From assembly GCA_003583745.1 (NCBI GenBank), contig QXPY01000006.1, forward strand, positions 186,001 through 250,000: DNA of 64,000 bases, read 5' to 3'. Shown piece after piece: positions 26,475-35,025 of this stretch (the first letter of the stretch is position 1; each line of letters starts with the position of its first letter). The translations under genes and the position numbers were made by a program. This DNA comes from Rhodocyclales bacterium GT-UBC (lineage in GTDB: Bacteria; Pseudomonadota; Gammaproteobacteria; Burkholderiales; Rhodocyclaceae). The notes under the pieces are model-generated. The model had not been told where the DNA came from. It did not search any database and saw nothing but the letters and a program-made list of their open reading frames with translations.

Positions 26475-27527
26475 ATGTCAAACCTTCCCGTCACCATGGG
26501 GACACCACACCGCGAACTGCGCTGGGCCGCCGGCATCGTTCTGGCAGCAGCCATCTGGTGGGGGCTCTACGCCAACCTGACCGCCTTTGCCGATTTCGCC
26601 ATCGCCCAACTTGGTCTTACGCGGGCCAGCGCCTTGGGCGAAGCGGTGCATTTCTTCCTGTTCGATACCCCCAAGGTACTGCTGTTGCTGTGCAGCATCG
26701 TTTTCGTGATGGGCGTGATCCAGACTTTTTTCGCGCCGGAACGAACCCGGGCCTTGCTGGCCGGTCGTCGGCTGGGCATCGGCAACGTCCTGGCGGCGAC
26801 GCTCGGCATCGTCACCCCGTTCTGTTCCTGTTCCGCCGTGCCGCTGTTCATCGGCTTTCTTTCGGCTGGCATTCCGCTGGGCGTGACCTTTTCCTTCCTG
26901 ATCGCCGCGCCGATGATCAATGAAGTGGCGCTGGCGCTGCTGTTCGGGATGTTCGGCTGGAAGGTGGCCGGGCTGTATCTTGGCCTCGGCCTGCTGGTTG
27001 CCATCGTCTCCGGCCTGGTGATCGGCCGATTGAAGATGGAACGCCATCTCGAGGACTGGGTGCAGGCCATCCAGGCCGGTACGGCGCCGGGGTACGAGGG
27101 CACGGCGCAAACCTGGGTCGAGCGGGCCGAAACCGGGCTCAATCACGTACGCGATATCGTCGCCCGGGTCTGGCCTTACATCATCGCCGGCATTGCCCTG
27201 GGCGCCGGCATCCACGGCTATGTGCCGGAGGATTTCATGGCCTCTTTCATGGGGCGCGATGTCTGGTGGGCTGTGCCGGCTGCCGTCGTGCTCGGCGTGC
27301 CGATGTACACCAACGCTGCCGGCATCATCCCGGTGGTCGAGGCGCTGATCGGCAAAGGGGCTGCGCTGGGTACCGTGCTGGCCTTCATGATGAGCGTGAT
27401 TGCGCTGTCGGCGCCGGAAATGATCATTCTCCGCAAGGCGCTCAAGCCGCCGCTGATTGCCTGCTTCGTCGGTGTCGTCGCCTGCGGCATTTTGCTGGTC
27501 GGTTATATCTTCAACGCGGTTTTATAG
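26475..27527 (+). CDS. permease of the ArsP/UPF0718 (DUF318) family
   Basis: A 350-residue membrane protein with eight or more helices. The family motif TPFCSCSAVPLFIGFLSAG near residues 115-135 is intact, followed by PMINEVALALLFGMFG. ArsP members export trivalent organoarsenicals; other members have unknown substrates. It is followed by a small thioredoxin-like gene, a pairing common in this family. Substrate is therefore not certain even though the ars genes are near. Confidence 0.87.
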   Translation: MSNLPVTMGTPHRELRWAAGIVLAAAIWWGLYANLTAFADFAIAQLGLTRASALGEAVHFFLFDTPKVLLLLCSIVFVMGVIQTFFAPERTRALLAGRRLGIGNVLAATLGIVTPFCSCSAVPLFIGFLSAGIPLGVTFSFLIAAPMINEVALALLFGMFGWKVAGLYLGLGLLVAIVSGLVIGRLKMERHLEDWVQAIQAGTAPGYEGTAQTWVERAETGLNHVRDIVARVWPYIIAGIALGAGIHGYVPEDFMASFMGRDVWWAVPAAVVLGVPMYTNAAGIIPVVEALIGKGAALGTVLAFMMSVIALSAPEMIILRKALKPPLIACFVGVVACGILLVGYIFNAVL

Positions 27528-27537
27528 GGAGCGCGCA

Positions 27538-27777
27538 ATGAAACAGGTCAAGGTGCTGGGTACCGGCTGTGCCAAATGCAAGGCGCTGGTCGAGATGGTC
27601 CGTCAGGCGGCGGACGCCGGCGGTATCGCCATCGAACTGGAAAAGGTCGAGGACATGGCGCGGATCGTCGGTTTCGGCGTGATGAGCACGCCGGGTCTGG
27701 TGATCGATGGCAAAGTGGTGCATGCCGGCGGCCTGCCCGATGCGGCCAAGGTGGCGGCCTGGTTGCAGCAGGGCTAG
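27538..27777 (+). CDS. small thioredoxin-fold protein (redox-active disulfide protein)
   Basis: A 79-residue thioredoxin-like domain with the active site GTGCAKCKALVEMV (CxxC) and VMSTPGLVIDGKVVHAGG containing the cis-Pro. These mini-thioredoxins often accompany DUF318 permeases. It begins ten bases after the permease stop. A role in reducing the permease cysteine motif or its cargo is an inference. Confidence 0.88.
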   Translation: MKQVKVLGTGCAKCKALVEMVRQAADAGGIAIELEKVEDMARIVGFGVMSTPGLVIDGKVVHAGGLPDAAKVAAWLQQG

Positions 27778-27796
27778 AGACCCGGCCGGTAGAGCG

Positions 27797-27820
27797 GGAA
27801 GCCCGGTCAGTCGGGCTTCC
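27797..27820. terminator. bidirectional hairpin between convergent genes
   Basis: GGAAGCCCG (27797-27805), six-base loop, CGGGCTTCC (27812-27820). It lies between the convergent thioredoxin-like and metQ genes and may serve both. Confidence 0.65.
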
Positions 27821-27844
27821 TGGCGGGAAACGCTACGAGGGGGC

Positions 27845-28654
27845 TTACTGCAGATAGCTCGGGCGGGCGTATCCCTGGAATTGCTTGTCGAGCACCGCCT
27901 TGTATTCCGGTGACTTGAAGGCGGCGACGATGTCCTGGGTCCAGGGCTTGTTCTGGTCCTCGGTTTTTACCGCAACAACGTTCAGGTAATGCTCCGGCGT
28001 CTTTTCCAGCGCGATGGCATCGGTCAGCTTGAGACCGGAGGCAATGGCGAAGTTGCCGTTGATCACCACGAAGGCGGCGTCATCCAGCGTACGCGGCAAC
28101 TGGGCGGCCTCGATCGGCGTCAGTTGCAGTTTGCGCGGGTTATCCGAGACATCCTTTTCCGTCGCCTTGAGCGGATCGGTGCCGGGCTTGACCTTGAGCA
28201 AGCCGTTCTGCTCCAGGAAGACCAGGGCGCGGGCCAGGTTGGACGGATCGTTGGGCAAGGTGATGCGGTCGCCATCCTTCAATTCGGCCAGGCTCTTGTG
28301 CTTCTTCGAGTACAGGCCGAGCGGCGCAATCGGTGCCTTGATCACGTCCACCAGGTTGAGTCCCTTGTCGGCCGCGAATTTCTTCAGATAGATGATGTGC
28401 TGGAACAGGTTGGCGTCGAGCGAGCCTTGGGCCAACGCCAGATTGGGCTGGACGTAGTCGTTGAACTCGACCAGTTTGACGCTGTAGCCCTTCTTCTCGA
28501 GGATCGGCTTGATGCCAAGCTTGAGCTGGTCGTAGTTGGGGCCGGCGGTGGCGCCCAAGGTCAGGTTTTTCTTTTCCTGGGCAAGAGCGCCCGGCGCGGT
28601 GGCGGCAAGGCCGAATGACAGAGTGGCGGCAAGCAGGGTGTGCAGGATTTTCAT
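27845..28654 (-). CDS. metQ: methionine-type ABC transporter binding protein, MetQ/NlpA family (first paralogue)
   Basis: A 269-residue periplasmic binding protein with signal peptide (ends GALAQ). LGATAGPNYDQLKLGIKPILEKKGY, FNDYVQPNLALAQGSLDANLFQH and LPNDPSNLARALVFLEQ are diagnostic of MetQ. No membrane or ATPase gene is adjacent; a full metNIQ set lies at 36.8-39.1 kb and the two MetQ proteins are close paralogues. Here the gene is downstream of an acireductone dioxygenase gene, so its ligand may be methionine or a thio derivative from salvage. Confidence 0.92.
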   Translation of the reverse strand: MKILHTLLAATLSFGLAATAPGALAQEKKNLTLGATAGPNYDQLKLGIKPILEKKGYSVKLVEFNDYVQPNLALAQGSLDANLFQHIIYLKKFAADKGLNLVDVIKAPIAPLGLYSKKHKSLAELKDGDRITLPNDPSNLARALVFLEQNGLLKVKPGTDPLKATEKDVSDNPRKLQLTPIEAAQLPRTLDDAAFVVINGNFAIASGLKLTDAIALEKTPEHYLNVVAVKTEDQNKPWTQDIVAAFKSPEYKAVLDKQFQGYARPSYLQ

Positions 28655-28701
28655 GGGAATTTCTCCGTGGTGATGGTTTGGTAAGCGGAAGGAAAGGCGG
28701 T

Positions 28702-29262
28702 TTAAGCCTGCAGCAGCGCGAGCAAGGCCGGGTCGGCCTGCCGCCCGGTGTAATCGGCAGCCCAATGGCTTTCACGGGAAAAAATGCGCAAGGCCTTGAG
28801 CTGGGGATTGGCCCCCAGCGCAAACCAGTGTTCGGCACCGGCCGGCACGGCGAGGTAGTCGCCGGGGCCGGTTTCCAGCAGGACCTGGCTGCCATCGGCG
28901 CGAACAATGCCGAAATAGCCGGTACCGGTCAGGATGTAGCGGATCTCGTCGTCGGCATGGGTATGCACGCGGACGAATTGCTGGCGCAGGGCGGCAAGGT
29001 CGGGAACCGCCTCGTGCAGCACCACCAGGTCGCGACTCGCACCGGCGGCGCCTTGTACGGCCTCACCCAGTTCACGGTCCAGTTGTTGCAGCAGCAACTG
29101 TTGCTCTGCCGGGTCGAGTGCGCTCCGGGCCAACAGTGCCGTGATCTCCGGCGTGGTGGGTAGCGCCTGGTAATGCAGTGTCAGGCCGAGTTCCTGGGCG
29201 AGGGCGGCGACCTGTTTCGGGTCGCTCACCTGTTTGCCATCGGCGGTAATCAAACGGGCCAT
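28702..29262 (-). CDS. mtnD: acireductone dioxygenase (ARD)
   Basis: A 186-residue cupin-fold enzyme of the methionine salvage pathway. The metal ligands are visible as HTHADDE (H-x-H-x3-E) followed by RYILTGTGYFGI and the fourth ligand in VPAGAEHWFAL. With Fe(II) the family turns acireductone and oxygen into the keto-acid precursor of methionine and formate. The ATG at 29262 follows GGAG at six bases; a frame back to 29445 is longer than the family. No other mtn genes are present in the window. Confidence 0.88.
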   Translation of the reverse strand: MARLITADGKQVSDPKQVAALAQELGLTLHYQALPTTPEITALLARSALDPAEQQLLLQQLDRELGEAVQGAAGASRDLVVLHEAVPDLAALRQQFVRVHTHADDEIRYILTGTGYFGIVRADGSQVLLETGPGDYLAVPAGAEHWFALGANPQLKALRIFSRESHWAADYTGRQADPALLALLQA

Positions 29263-29703
29263 GCCGTGCTCCATCAGGGGCGCCAGATTGTTCGGCGCAT
29301 CCTCGTTTCCGCCGGCTGGCGGGGCAGGGAGCACTGTAGGGAAGCCGCGGCGACGGCGGAAATACTGTTTGCTTGGGTCGATATACGGGGAAGGGAATAT
29401 GGAGTCTTTCGGGCGGCGGCCATGCAACAGCCGGAAAAGGTGCAAATTCTCAAGCGAGCTGAATGCCTCGTTTCATCACTCCTGACCCAGTGGTTTTATC
29501 GTCGCGACCAACGGATATCGGCCGGCATCAGGCCATTAGGAGGTACCCCGGTCCACAGAAATCAGATGGTGCAGACGTCCGCCTTCCTTCGATTACCGGA
29601 TGATGGAGTAGAGTTGAGGGCAGGAGAGTTCAGTACAGGTTATCGGTTGACTCAAATGAATTCACTGAACTTCCCGCTTGACGGCCCGAACGGCGACTGA
29701 AAA
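29263..29703. other. 441-base intergenic gap, no gene recognised
   Basis: The gap between the divergent mtnD and histidine kinase genes holds promoter-like AT-rich stretches (for example TTGACTCAAATGAATTCA near 29646-29663) but no convincing open reading frame, RNA or riboswitch that I could identify. Confidence 0.5.
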
Positions 29704-32313
29704 ATGCTCAGCAACCTGATTAATAACATTGCTTTCCTGATCGCCCTGGCCGCCGCCGGCCAGCTAGTCGTGACACGATTTCACCAATCACCACTGAAAT
29801 ATTCGCTGGTGCTCGGGATTCTGTTTGGTAGTGTGACTTTGCTGGGCATGGCGAATCCAGTCAGCTTCGCACCCGGCGTCTTTTTTGACGGGCGGTCGAT
29901 TGTGCTCGCGGTTGCCGGCGTAATCGGCGGGGGCCTTACCGCGGCCATTGCTGCCGGCATGTCTGCCTTCTATCGTTATCAGTTGGGCGGTATCGGCGCG
30001 CCGGTGGGCATTACGATCATCCTGTTATCGGCCTTGCTCGGGGTGCTGGCGCGGCAGTGGTGGCTGCGGCGCAGCGCGCAGCCGCATTACGGCCACTATG
30101 TGGCGCTCGGCGTAGTGGTGCAATTGATGCAGTTGGCCGCTTTCACGCAGGTTCCTGATCGGGCCGGGTATGCCTTCATCGAGCAGGCCTGGTGGATCCT
30201 TCTGCTTTTCTACCCCCTCGCAACGGCCTTGCTGTGCCTGATCTTTCGTAACTACGAGCGTCAGGTTGACGAGCGGGCGGCCTTAGTGGCGGCACAGAAG
30301 GCGGTCATTGAAGAAGAGCGCGCCAGCATGGAACGTTTTCACGCCTACTTCGATCACTCGATTATCGGGCTTGCCATTACCAGCCTGGAGAAGGGCTGGA
30401 TCGAGGTCAATGATGCCCTTTGCCAGACGCTGGGTTACACGCGGGACGAACTGACCCGCATGACCTGGAGCGAGCTGACTTATCCGGCAGATCTCGCACC
30501 GGACCTGAAACAGTTCAACAGCATGCTGGCCGGCGAGATCAACAGCTATGCGATGGACAAGCGCTTCATCCACAAGGACGGCCACCTGGTCTATACGCGG
30601 CTGGCGGTCAGTCATGTGCGTAAGCCGGATGGCAGTCTGGATTACGTGGTTGCGATGGTGGAAGACATTTCGGGACGCAAGCGTTCGGAACTGGCCCTTG
30701 AGAACAGTGCAAAGCAACTGCGCTTCGTGCTGGACGGCTCGGAACTCGGTTTTTGGGACTGGGACATTGCTGCCGGCAAAGTAGACCGTAACGAACGGTG
30801 GGCGGTGATGCTGGGCTATACGCATCGTGAAATCCAAAATACCGTGATGCAGTGGACCGACTTCATTCACCCGGAGGATCGAGAGCGCGCGTGGGAGTCG
30901 ATAAATGCGGTGATTGATGGGCGCGCCGAGATGCATCGGCTTGAATACCGGATGCTTCACAAGGATGGCAGCATTCGTTGGGTCCTTGATCAGGCCAGGG
31001 TGATGCAACGCGATGCCGATGGCAAACCGCTGCGCATGTGTGGAACCCATACCGACATTACCGCACACAAGCAGGACGAACTCGAACTCCTGCAACATCG
31101 CTTTCACCTGCAGAAACTTGTCGAAGCGCAAACCCGCGAGCTACGCGCCGCCAAGGAAATTGCCGATGCGGCCAACATTGCCAAGAGTGTTTTCCTGGCC
31201 AACATGAGCCACGAAATCCGTACACCACTTAATGCCATCACCGGCCTGGCCCACATCCTGCGCCGGAGCGGTCTGACTGCGGAGCAAACGGACAAGCTCG
31301 ACAAGATCGAGAATGCCGGCAATCACCTGCTCAGAATCATCAATGATGTCCTTGATCTCTCCAAGATCGAAGCAGGCAAGTTCGCGATGGAAGACGAACC
31401 TGTCCATATTGACGCGCTGCTCGGCAATGTCGCCTCGATGCTTGGTCAGAAAGCTCGGGACAAGGGGCTGCGCTTCAATACCGAAACTGCTGCCTTGCCC
31501 CACCATCTGCGCGGTGACGCCACCCGGCTGCAACAAGCCCTGCTCAACTATGCTGCCAATGCCATCAAATTTACCGAGCAAGGCGGCATTACCCTGCGGG
31601 TCACGCTAGAAGCCGAAACCGACGACACCGCCACGCTGCGCTTTGCAGTCGAAGATACCGGCATCGGTATCGCTCCCGAGGCGCTTTCCAGACTCTTTAC
31701 TGCCTTCGAGCAGGCCGACAACTCGACTACCCGCCAGTACGGTGGCACTGGCCTTGGCCTTGCCATCACCCGAAAGATCGCCGAAGTGATGGGCGGCACG
31801 GTAGGCGTGACCAGTACTCCGGGAAAGGGGAGCACTTTCTGGTTCACTGCAGTTCTCCAAAAAACGTTCGCCACGGCGACTCAAACTGCCCACAGCGGTA
31901 ACGAAACCGCCGCCCAAATGATCCTGCGTAAGCATGCCGGCAAGCGCATCCTGCTGACCGAGGACGAACCGATCAACCAGGAAATAGCCCAATTATTGCT
32001 GGAAGACGTGGGGCTCGTCGTCGATCTGGCCGAAAACGGCCAGCAAGCCGTCGAGAAAGCGCGCTCCGGCAGCTACGCGATCATCCTGATGGACATGCAG
32101 ATGCCGAAGATGGATGGCCTGGAGGCGACCCGACAAATCCGGCAGTTGCCAGGCCATCAGGCGACGTCCATCGTGGCGATGACGGCCAATGCCTTTGCCG
32201 AGGATAAGGATCGGTGCTTCGCGGCGGGAATGGACGACTTCCTCTCCAAACCCGTCAAACCGGAGTCTCTTTATGCAGCGCTACTGAAATCGTTTGATCA
32301 GCCTCGGGGGTGA
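29704..32313 (+). CDS. hybrid sensor histidine kinase (5TM, two PAS, HisKA, HATPase, REC)
   Basis: An 869-residue membrane sensor. Residues 1-190 form about five to six helices of the 5TMR-LYT type ([19 protein letters not shown]). Two PAS/PAC domains follow (about 200-325 and 330-460, with [20 protein letters not shown] and [18 protein letters not shown]). The phosphoacceptor is H503 in [16 protein letters not shown]. The ATP site has [10 protein letters not shown] and [16 protein letters not shown] receiver domain ends the protein with D797 in [13 protein letters not shown]. No response regulator is adjacent, so output is unknown. Confidence 0.93.
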   Translation: MLSNLINNIAFLIALAAAGQLVVTRFHQSPLKYSLVLGILFGSVTLLGMANPVSFAPGVFFDGRSIVLAVAGVIGGGLTAAIAAGMSAFYRYQLGGIGAPVGITIILLSALLGVLARQWWLRRSAQPHYGHYVALGVVVQLMQLAAFTQVPDRAGYAFIEQAWWILLLFYPLATALLCLIFRNYERQVDERAALVAAQKAVIEEERASMERFHAYFDHSIIGLAITSLEKGWIEVNDALCQTLGYTRDELTRMTWSELTYPADLAPDLKQFNSMLAGEINSYAMDKRFIHKDGHLVYTRLAVSHVRKPDGSLDYVVAMVEDISGRKRSELALENSAKQLRFVLDGSELGFWDWDIAAGKVDRNERWAVMLGYTHREIQNTVMQWTDFIHPEDRERAWESINAVIDGRAEMHRLEYRMLHKDGSIRWVLDQARVMQRDADGKPLRMCGTHTDITAHKQDELELLQHRFHLQKLVEAQTRELRAAKEIADAANIAKSVFLANMSHEIRTPLNAITGLAHILRRSGLTAEQTDKLDKIENAGNHLLRIINDVLDLSKIEAGKFAMEDEPVHIDALLGNVASMLGQKARDKGLRFNTETAALPHHLRGDATRLQQALLNYAANAIKFTEQGGITLRVTLEAETDDTATLRFAVEDTGIGIAPEALSRLFTAFEQADNSTTRQYGGTGLGLAITRKIAEVMGGTVGVTSTPGKGSTFWFTAVLQKTFATATQTAHSGNETAAQMILRKHAGKRILLTEDEPINQEIAQLLLEDVGLVVDLAENGQQAVEKARSGSYAIILMDMQMPKMDGLEATRQIRQLPGHQATSIVAMTANAFAEDKDRCFAAGMDDFLSKPVKPESLYAALLKSFDQPRG

Positions 32314-32530
32314 GCGGGTCGAGGACGGTGGAATCCGTACTTCAGGGGGCCTGTCGGACGAAAGAGGGCAAGTTGGCGATTCGCTCTACTCAGGCTGCGG
32401 GCCATTGGGCGGCGGCGCAATAACTTGAGATATGGCGGGATTGCCGTCCGGGGGGCAAAGAGCCGATGTTGGGCATGTCCATCTTCTGGAAGGAGCGATT
32501 TGAGCGCCCGTGCCCTGTTTGCTTTCAGGG

Positions 32531-32571
32531 GGCTTGAAGAACCCGGGGCGCCTGCCCGGGGCCTTCAAGCC
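32531..32571. terminator. long hairpin downstream of mrpX
   Basis: GGCTTGAAG plus CCCGGG pairs with CCCGGG plus CTTCAAGCC around a seven-base loop. It lies 20 bases past the mrpX stop on the minus strand and could end the yedZ1-yedY1-mrpX mRNA, although no T run is present. Confidence 0.55.
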
Positions 32572-32591
32572 TATGCGATGTGCCAGCCGGC

Positions 32592-32834
32592 TTATTTCTT
32601 CATTTCGTCCTTCGCCATCGCATCTTTCTTCATGGCGTCTTTTTTCATCTCGTCCTTGCCCATGCTGTCTTTCTTCATGCTGTCCTTGCCCATGTGATCC
32701 TTGGCCATATGGTCCTTGGACATGGTTTCCTTTTTCATGCCGTCGCCGTCCTTCTTCATCATGTCTTCGGCAAAGGCCTGGGTGCCGGCGAGCATCAGGC
32801 AGGCGGCGAAAAGGGTCGAGGTAATGTTTTTCAT
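32592..32834 (-). CDS. mrpX: periplasmic methionine-rich MXKDX repeat peptide (MrpX-like)
   Basis: An 80-residue protein: signal peptide (residues 1-22, ending QAFAED) followed by about eleven tandem pentapeptides of the form M-x-K-D-x, such as MSKDH, MAKDH, MGKDS and MKKDA. This is the pentapeptide MXKDX repeat family. In Azospira suillum a protein of this type (MrpX) is made with YedY1 and YedZ1 under SigF and acts as a sacrificial methionine sink for hypochlorite, which YedY1 then repairs. The same gene set is present here. ATG 32834 has GGAG seven bases before it. Confidence 0.88.
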   Translation of the reverse strand: MKNITSTLFAACLMLAGTQAFAEDMMKKDGDGMKKETMSKDHMAKDHMGKDSMKKDSMGKDEMKKDAMKKDAMAKDEMKK

Positions 32835-32905
32835 GGTGAACTCCATTGCGGTTGGTTGGTTTTCGGCGAAATTGCCGGGTATTCAGGACAGCTGAGCGGA
32901 ATGGC

Positions 32906-33694
32906 TCAACTGCCGCCGAACCAGTTGTACCCCTGGTCTTCCCAGTAGCCACCGGGGTAGGTATTGGTGACGAAAATGGCCTGGATGTGCTTCGGGTTCT
33001 TATAGCCGAGCTTGGTCGGCATGCGCAGCTTCATCGGAAAGCCATAGCGCGGCGGCAAGGGCTGGTCGTCGTAGGTCAGCGTCAGCAGCGTTTGCGGATG
33101 CAGCGCAGTCGGCATGTCGATACTGGTGTAGTAATCGTCGGCACATTTGAAGCCGACGTATTTCGCGGTGGTATCGGCACCGATCCGGCGCAGGAAGCTG
33201 GCAAAGCGAACGCCGCCCCATTTGCCGATGGCGCTCCAGCCTTCGACGCAGATATGGCGGGTGACCTGCGTCTCCTGCGGCATGGTACGTAGTTCGGCCA
33301 GCGTCCAGGCCTGCTTGTCGGCCACCAGGCCGGTAACTTCCAGGCGGTAGGATGCCTCGTCGACTTCCCTGATCTCGTCTTCGCCGTAGTAGGCGTTGAA
33401 GGGAAAAGGGCGAGTGATCATCGATTCCGGGTAGGTCGGCGCCAGACGATTCGGGTCGAAGAGCCAGGCCTGGGCCTTGTCGTTGAAGCGGGATACCTTG
33501 AGCAGCGCACTTTCAACGCTTTCTTCATCGACCACGGCGCAACCGCTGAGCAAGGACAGGCCGCCCAGGCTCAGGGCACGCTGCAGAAAGGCCCGGCGCA
33601 TCGGCTGTTCAATGCGCTGCCCGAGATCTTTCAGGGCTTCATTGACGAGTGCTTCGCTGTTCGGGACGAGCAACTGTTTCGGTTTCTTGATCAT
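32906..33694 (-). CDS. yedY1: molybdopterin-dependent methionine sulfoxide reductase YedY1-like
   Basis: A 262-residue oxidoreductase of the sulfite oxidase/MsrP fold. The molybdenum-ligating Cys is in VTRHICVEGWSAIGKWGG; RYGFPMKLRMPTKLGYKNPKHIQAIFV is the conserved C-terminal part. RRAFLQRA near residue 33 looks like a twin-arginine signal, followed by SLLSGC, a possible lipobox, so the mature enzyme may be a lipoprotein in the periplasm. It should reduce methionine sulfoxide in MrpX, with electrons from the neighbouring cytochrome b. Confidence 0.88.
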   Translation of the reverse strand: MIKKPKQLLVPNSEALVNEALKDLGQRIEQPMRRAFLQRALSLGGLSLLSGCAVVDEESVESALLKVSRFNDKAQAWLFDPNRLAPTYPESMITRPFPFNAYYGEDEIREVDEASYRLEVTGLVADKQAWTLAELRTMPQETQVTRHICVEGWSAIGKWGGVRFASFLRRIGADTTAKYVGFKCADDYYTSIDMPTALHPQTLLTLTYDDQPLPPRYGFPMKLRMPTKLGYKNPKHIQAIFVTNTYPGGYWEDQGYNWFGGS

Positions 33695-33705
33695 TGTCGA
33701 TTCCT

Positions 33706-34302
33706 TTAGCGACCACGGATCATGGCGAGCAGCGTGCGCGGGACCAGCGCCACCATGATCAGATGTATGCCGGCGAAGGCCACCAGTCCGGCCATGCCAA
33801 AAAAGTGCACCCGCCGGGCCGCTTCATAGCCGCCCAGCCATTCCCGCAGCAGCGGAAACTGGACCGACTTCCAAAGCACCAGACCCGACAGCACCAGCAA
33901 TACCGAATCGAGCATCACGAAAAGGTAGGCGGTACGCTGAACCGTGTTGTACTGGTTGAGATCGGCATGCGACAGCTTGCCCTTCAGGGCGGCGCTCAGG
34001 TCGCCGAACAGCCCCGACAGCGAGAGCGGAAAGAACTTGTCGAAAAGGCGTCGGCTGATCACATTGGCGGCGAGGTAGACCAGCCCGTTCACTGTCAGCA
34101 GCCACATCGCGGCGAAATGCCATTGAATCGCGCCGCCCAGCCAGCCGCCCAAGGTCAGGTAGGCGGGGATGGAAAAGCCCAGAAAGGGCGAGGCATCGTA
34201 GATGCGCCAGCCGCTCATGGCGAGAACGATCACCGCCAGCGCGTTGAGCCAGTGCGTGATGCGTACCCAGAGCGGGTGTATCAATCCATTCGTGTTTGCC
34301 AA
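33706..34302 (-). CDS. yedZ1: cytochrome b561-type membrane protein YedZ1-like
   Basis: A 198-residue protein with four to five helices and histidines placed for two haems: VRITHWLNALAVIVLAMSG, IQWHFAAMWLLTV and RRVHFFGMAGLVAFAGIHLIMV. It resembles the b-type subunit of hydrogenases and thiosulfate reductases, unlike the MsrQ of the classical YedYZ pair. It delivers quinol electrons to YedY1. It is 11 bases upstream of yedY1 and starts the operon. Confidence 0.87.
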   Translation of the reverse strand: MANTNGLIHPLWVRITHWLNALAVIVLAMSGWRIYDASPFLGFSIPAYLTLGGWLGGAIQWHFAAMWLLTVNGLVYLAANVISRRLFDKFFPLSLSGLFGDLSAALKGKLSHADLNQYNTVQRTAYLFVMLDSVLLVLSGLVLWKSVQFPLLREWLGGYEAARRVHFFGMAGLVAFAGIHLIMVALVPRTLLAMIRGR

Positions 34303-34353
34303 GTGGTCCGTCCTTTCATTCCCGCCAGCATTCCGCTGCGTTCTGATAGGTAA

Positions 34354-34379
34354 TTCGGACCGAACTGGTGATTGGTTAC
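34354..34379 (-). promoter_or_regulatory. SigF-type promoter of yedZ1-yedY1-mrpX
   Basis: Reading the minus strand, GTAACC (34379-34374), exactly 16 bases, then CGAA (34357-34354). It lies about 50 bases before the yedZ1 start. The GTAACC-N16-CGAA pattern matches that reported for ECF sigma SigF in Caulobacter. Confidence 0.75.
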
Positions 34380-34436
34380 AAGCTCAGGCAAAATTTGTTT
34401 TCTCTCGAACCAGACCGAATCTTTTCTTCTGCCGGT

Positions 34437-34462
34437 GTAACCAAAGGCTTCAATGCAACGAA
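34437..34462 (+). promoter_or_regulatory. SigF-type promoter of sigF-nrsF
   Basis: GTAACC (34437-34442), 16 bases, CGAA (34459-34462) on the plus strand, the mirror of the promoter for yedZ1. The -10 lies after the ATG at 34453, so transcription would begin near 34468 and that ATG cannot be the translation start from this promoter. Confidence 0.72.
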
Positions 34463-34515
34463 CTACTAGAGAAGAAGGTTTCAGGACGAAAGAGGCGCGC
34501 CTCAAGAGTTTGCTG

Positions 34516-35025
34516 ATGCGCGGCATGGCCGGGGAAAATGCGGCTTATCAGCAGTTTCTTTCTGAGTTGTGCGCCCATCTGCGCGCCTTCCTGCGTTTGC
34601 GTTTGATTCAATTGCCCGACGAGGTGGAAGATTTGGTGCAGGAAGCGCTTCTTGCCGTACATAACCAGCGGCATACCTACGACCCCGACCAGCCGCTGTC
34701 GGCCTGGGTGCAGGCCATCGCCCGCTACAAACTGGTCGATTTGCTGCGCCGGCGGGCGGTCAATGAGAACCTGAATGATCCGTTGGACGACGAAATCGAT
34801 CTCTTTGCGCATTCGGATACTGAAGCGGCTGAAGCGCGGCGGGATTTGGACAAGTTGTTGGCCGAACTGCCGGATCAGCAGCGGCTGCCCATCGTCCATA
34901 CCAAGCTGGAAGGCTTGTCGGTGAAGGAAGCGGCCGACCTGACCGGGATGTCGGAATCGGCGATCAAGGTCGGCGTGCATCGAGGCCTGAAAGCGCTGGC
35001 CGATAAAATCAGAGGCATTTTATGA
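34516..35025 (+). CDS. sigF: ECF sigma factor, SigF type
   Basis: A 169-residue sigma-70 family factor with region 2 ([45 protein letters not shown]) and region 4 ([22 protein letters not shown]). The partner gene next to it encodes an NrsF-type anti-sigma. The frame can be extended to an ATG at 34453, but the SigF-type promoter overlaps that point; ATG 34516 (AAGAG seven bases before) or 34525 is preferred, giving a usual ECF length. It should direct yedZ1-yedY1-mrpX and itself. Confidence 0.85.
   Translation: MRGMAGENAAYQQFLSELCAHLRAFLRLRLIQLPDEVEDLVQEALLAVHNQRHTYDPDQPLSAWVQAIARYKLVDLLRRRAVNENLNDPLDDEIDLFAHSDTEAAEARRDLDKLLAELPDQQRLPIVHTKLEGLSVKEAADLTGMSESAIKVGVHRGLKALADKIRGIL

Noticed and set aside
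29263-29703. SAM or methionine riboswitch upstream of mtnD or metQ
   Set aside because: No conserved riboswitch core or terminator alternative could be seen in the gap.
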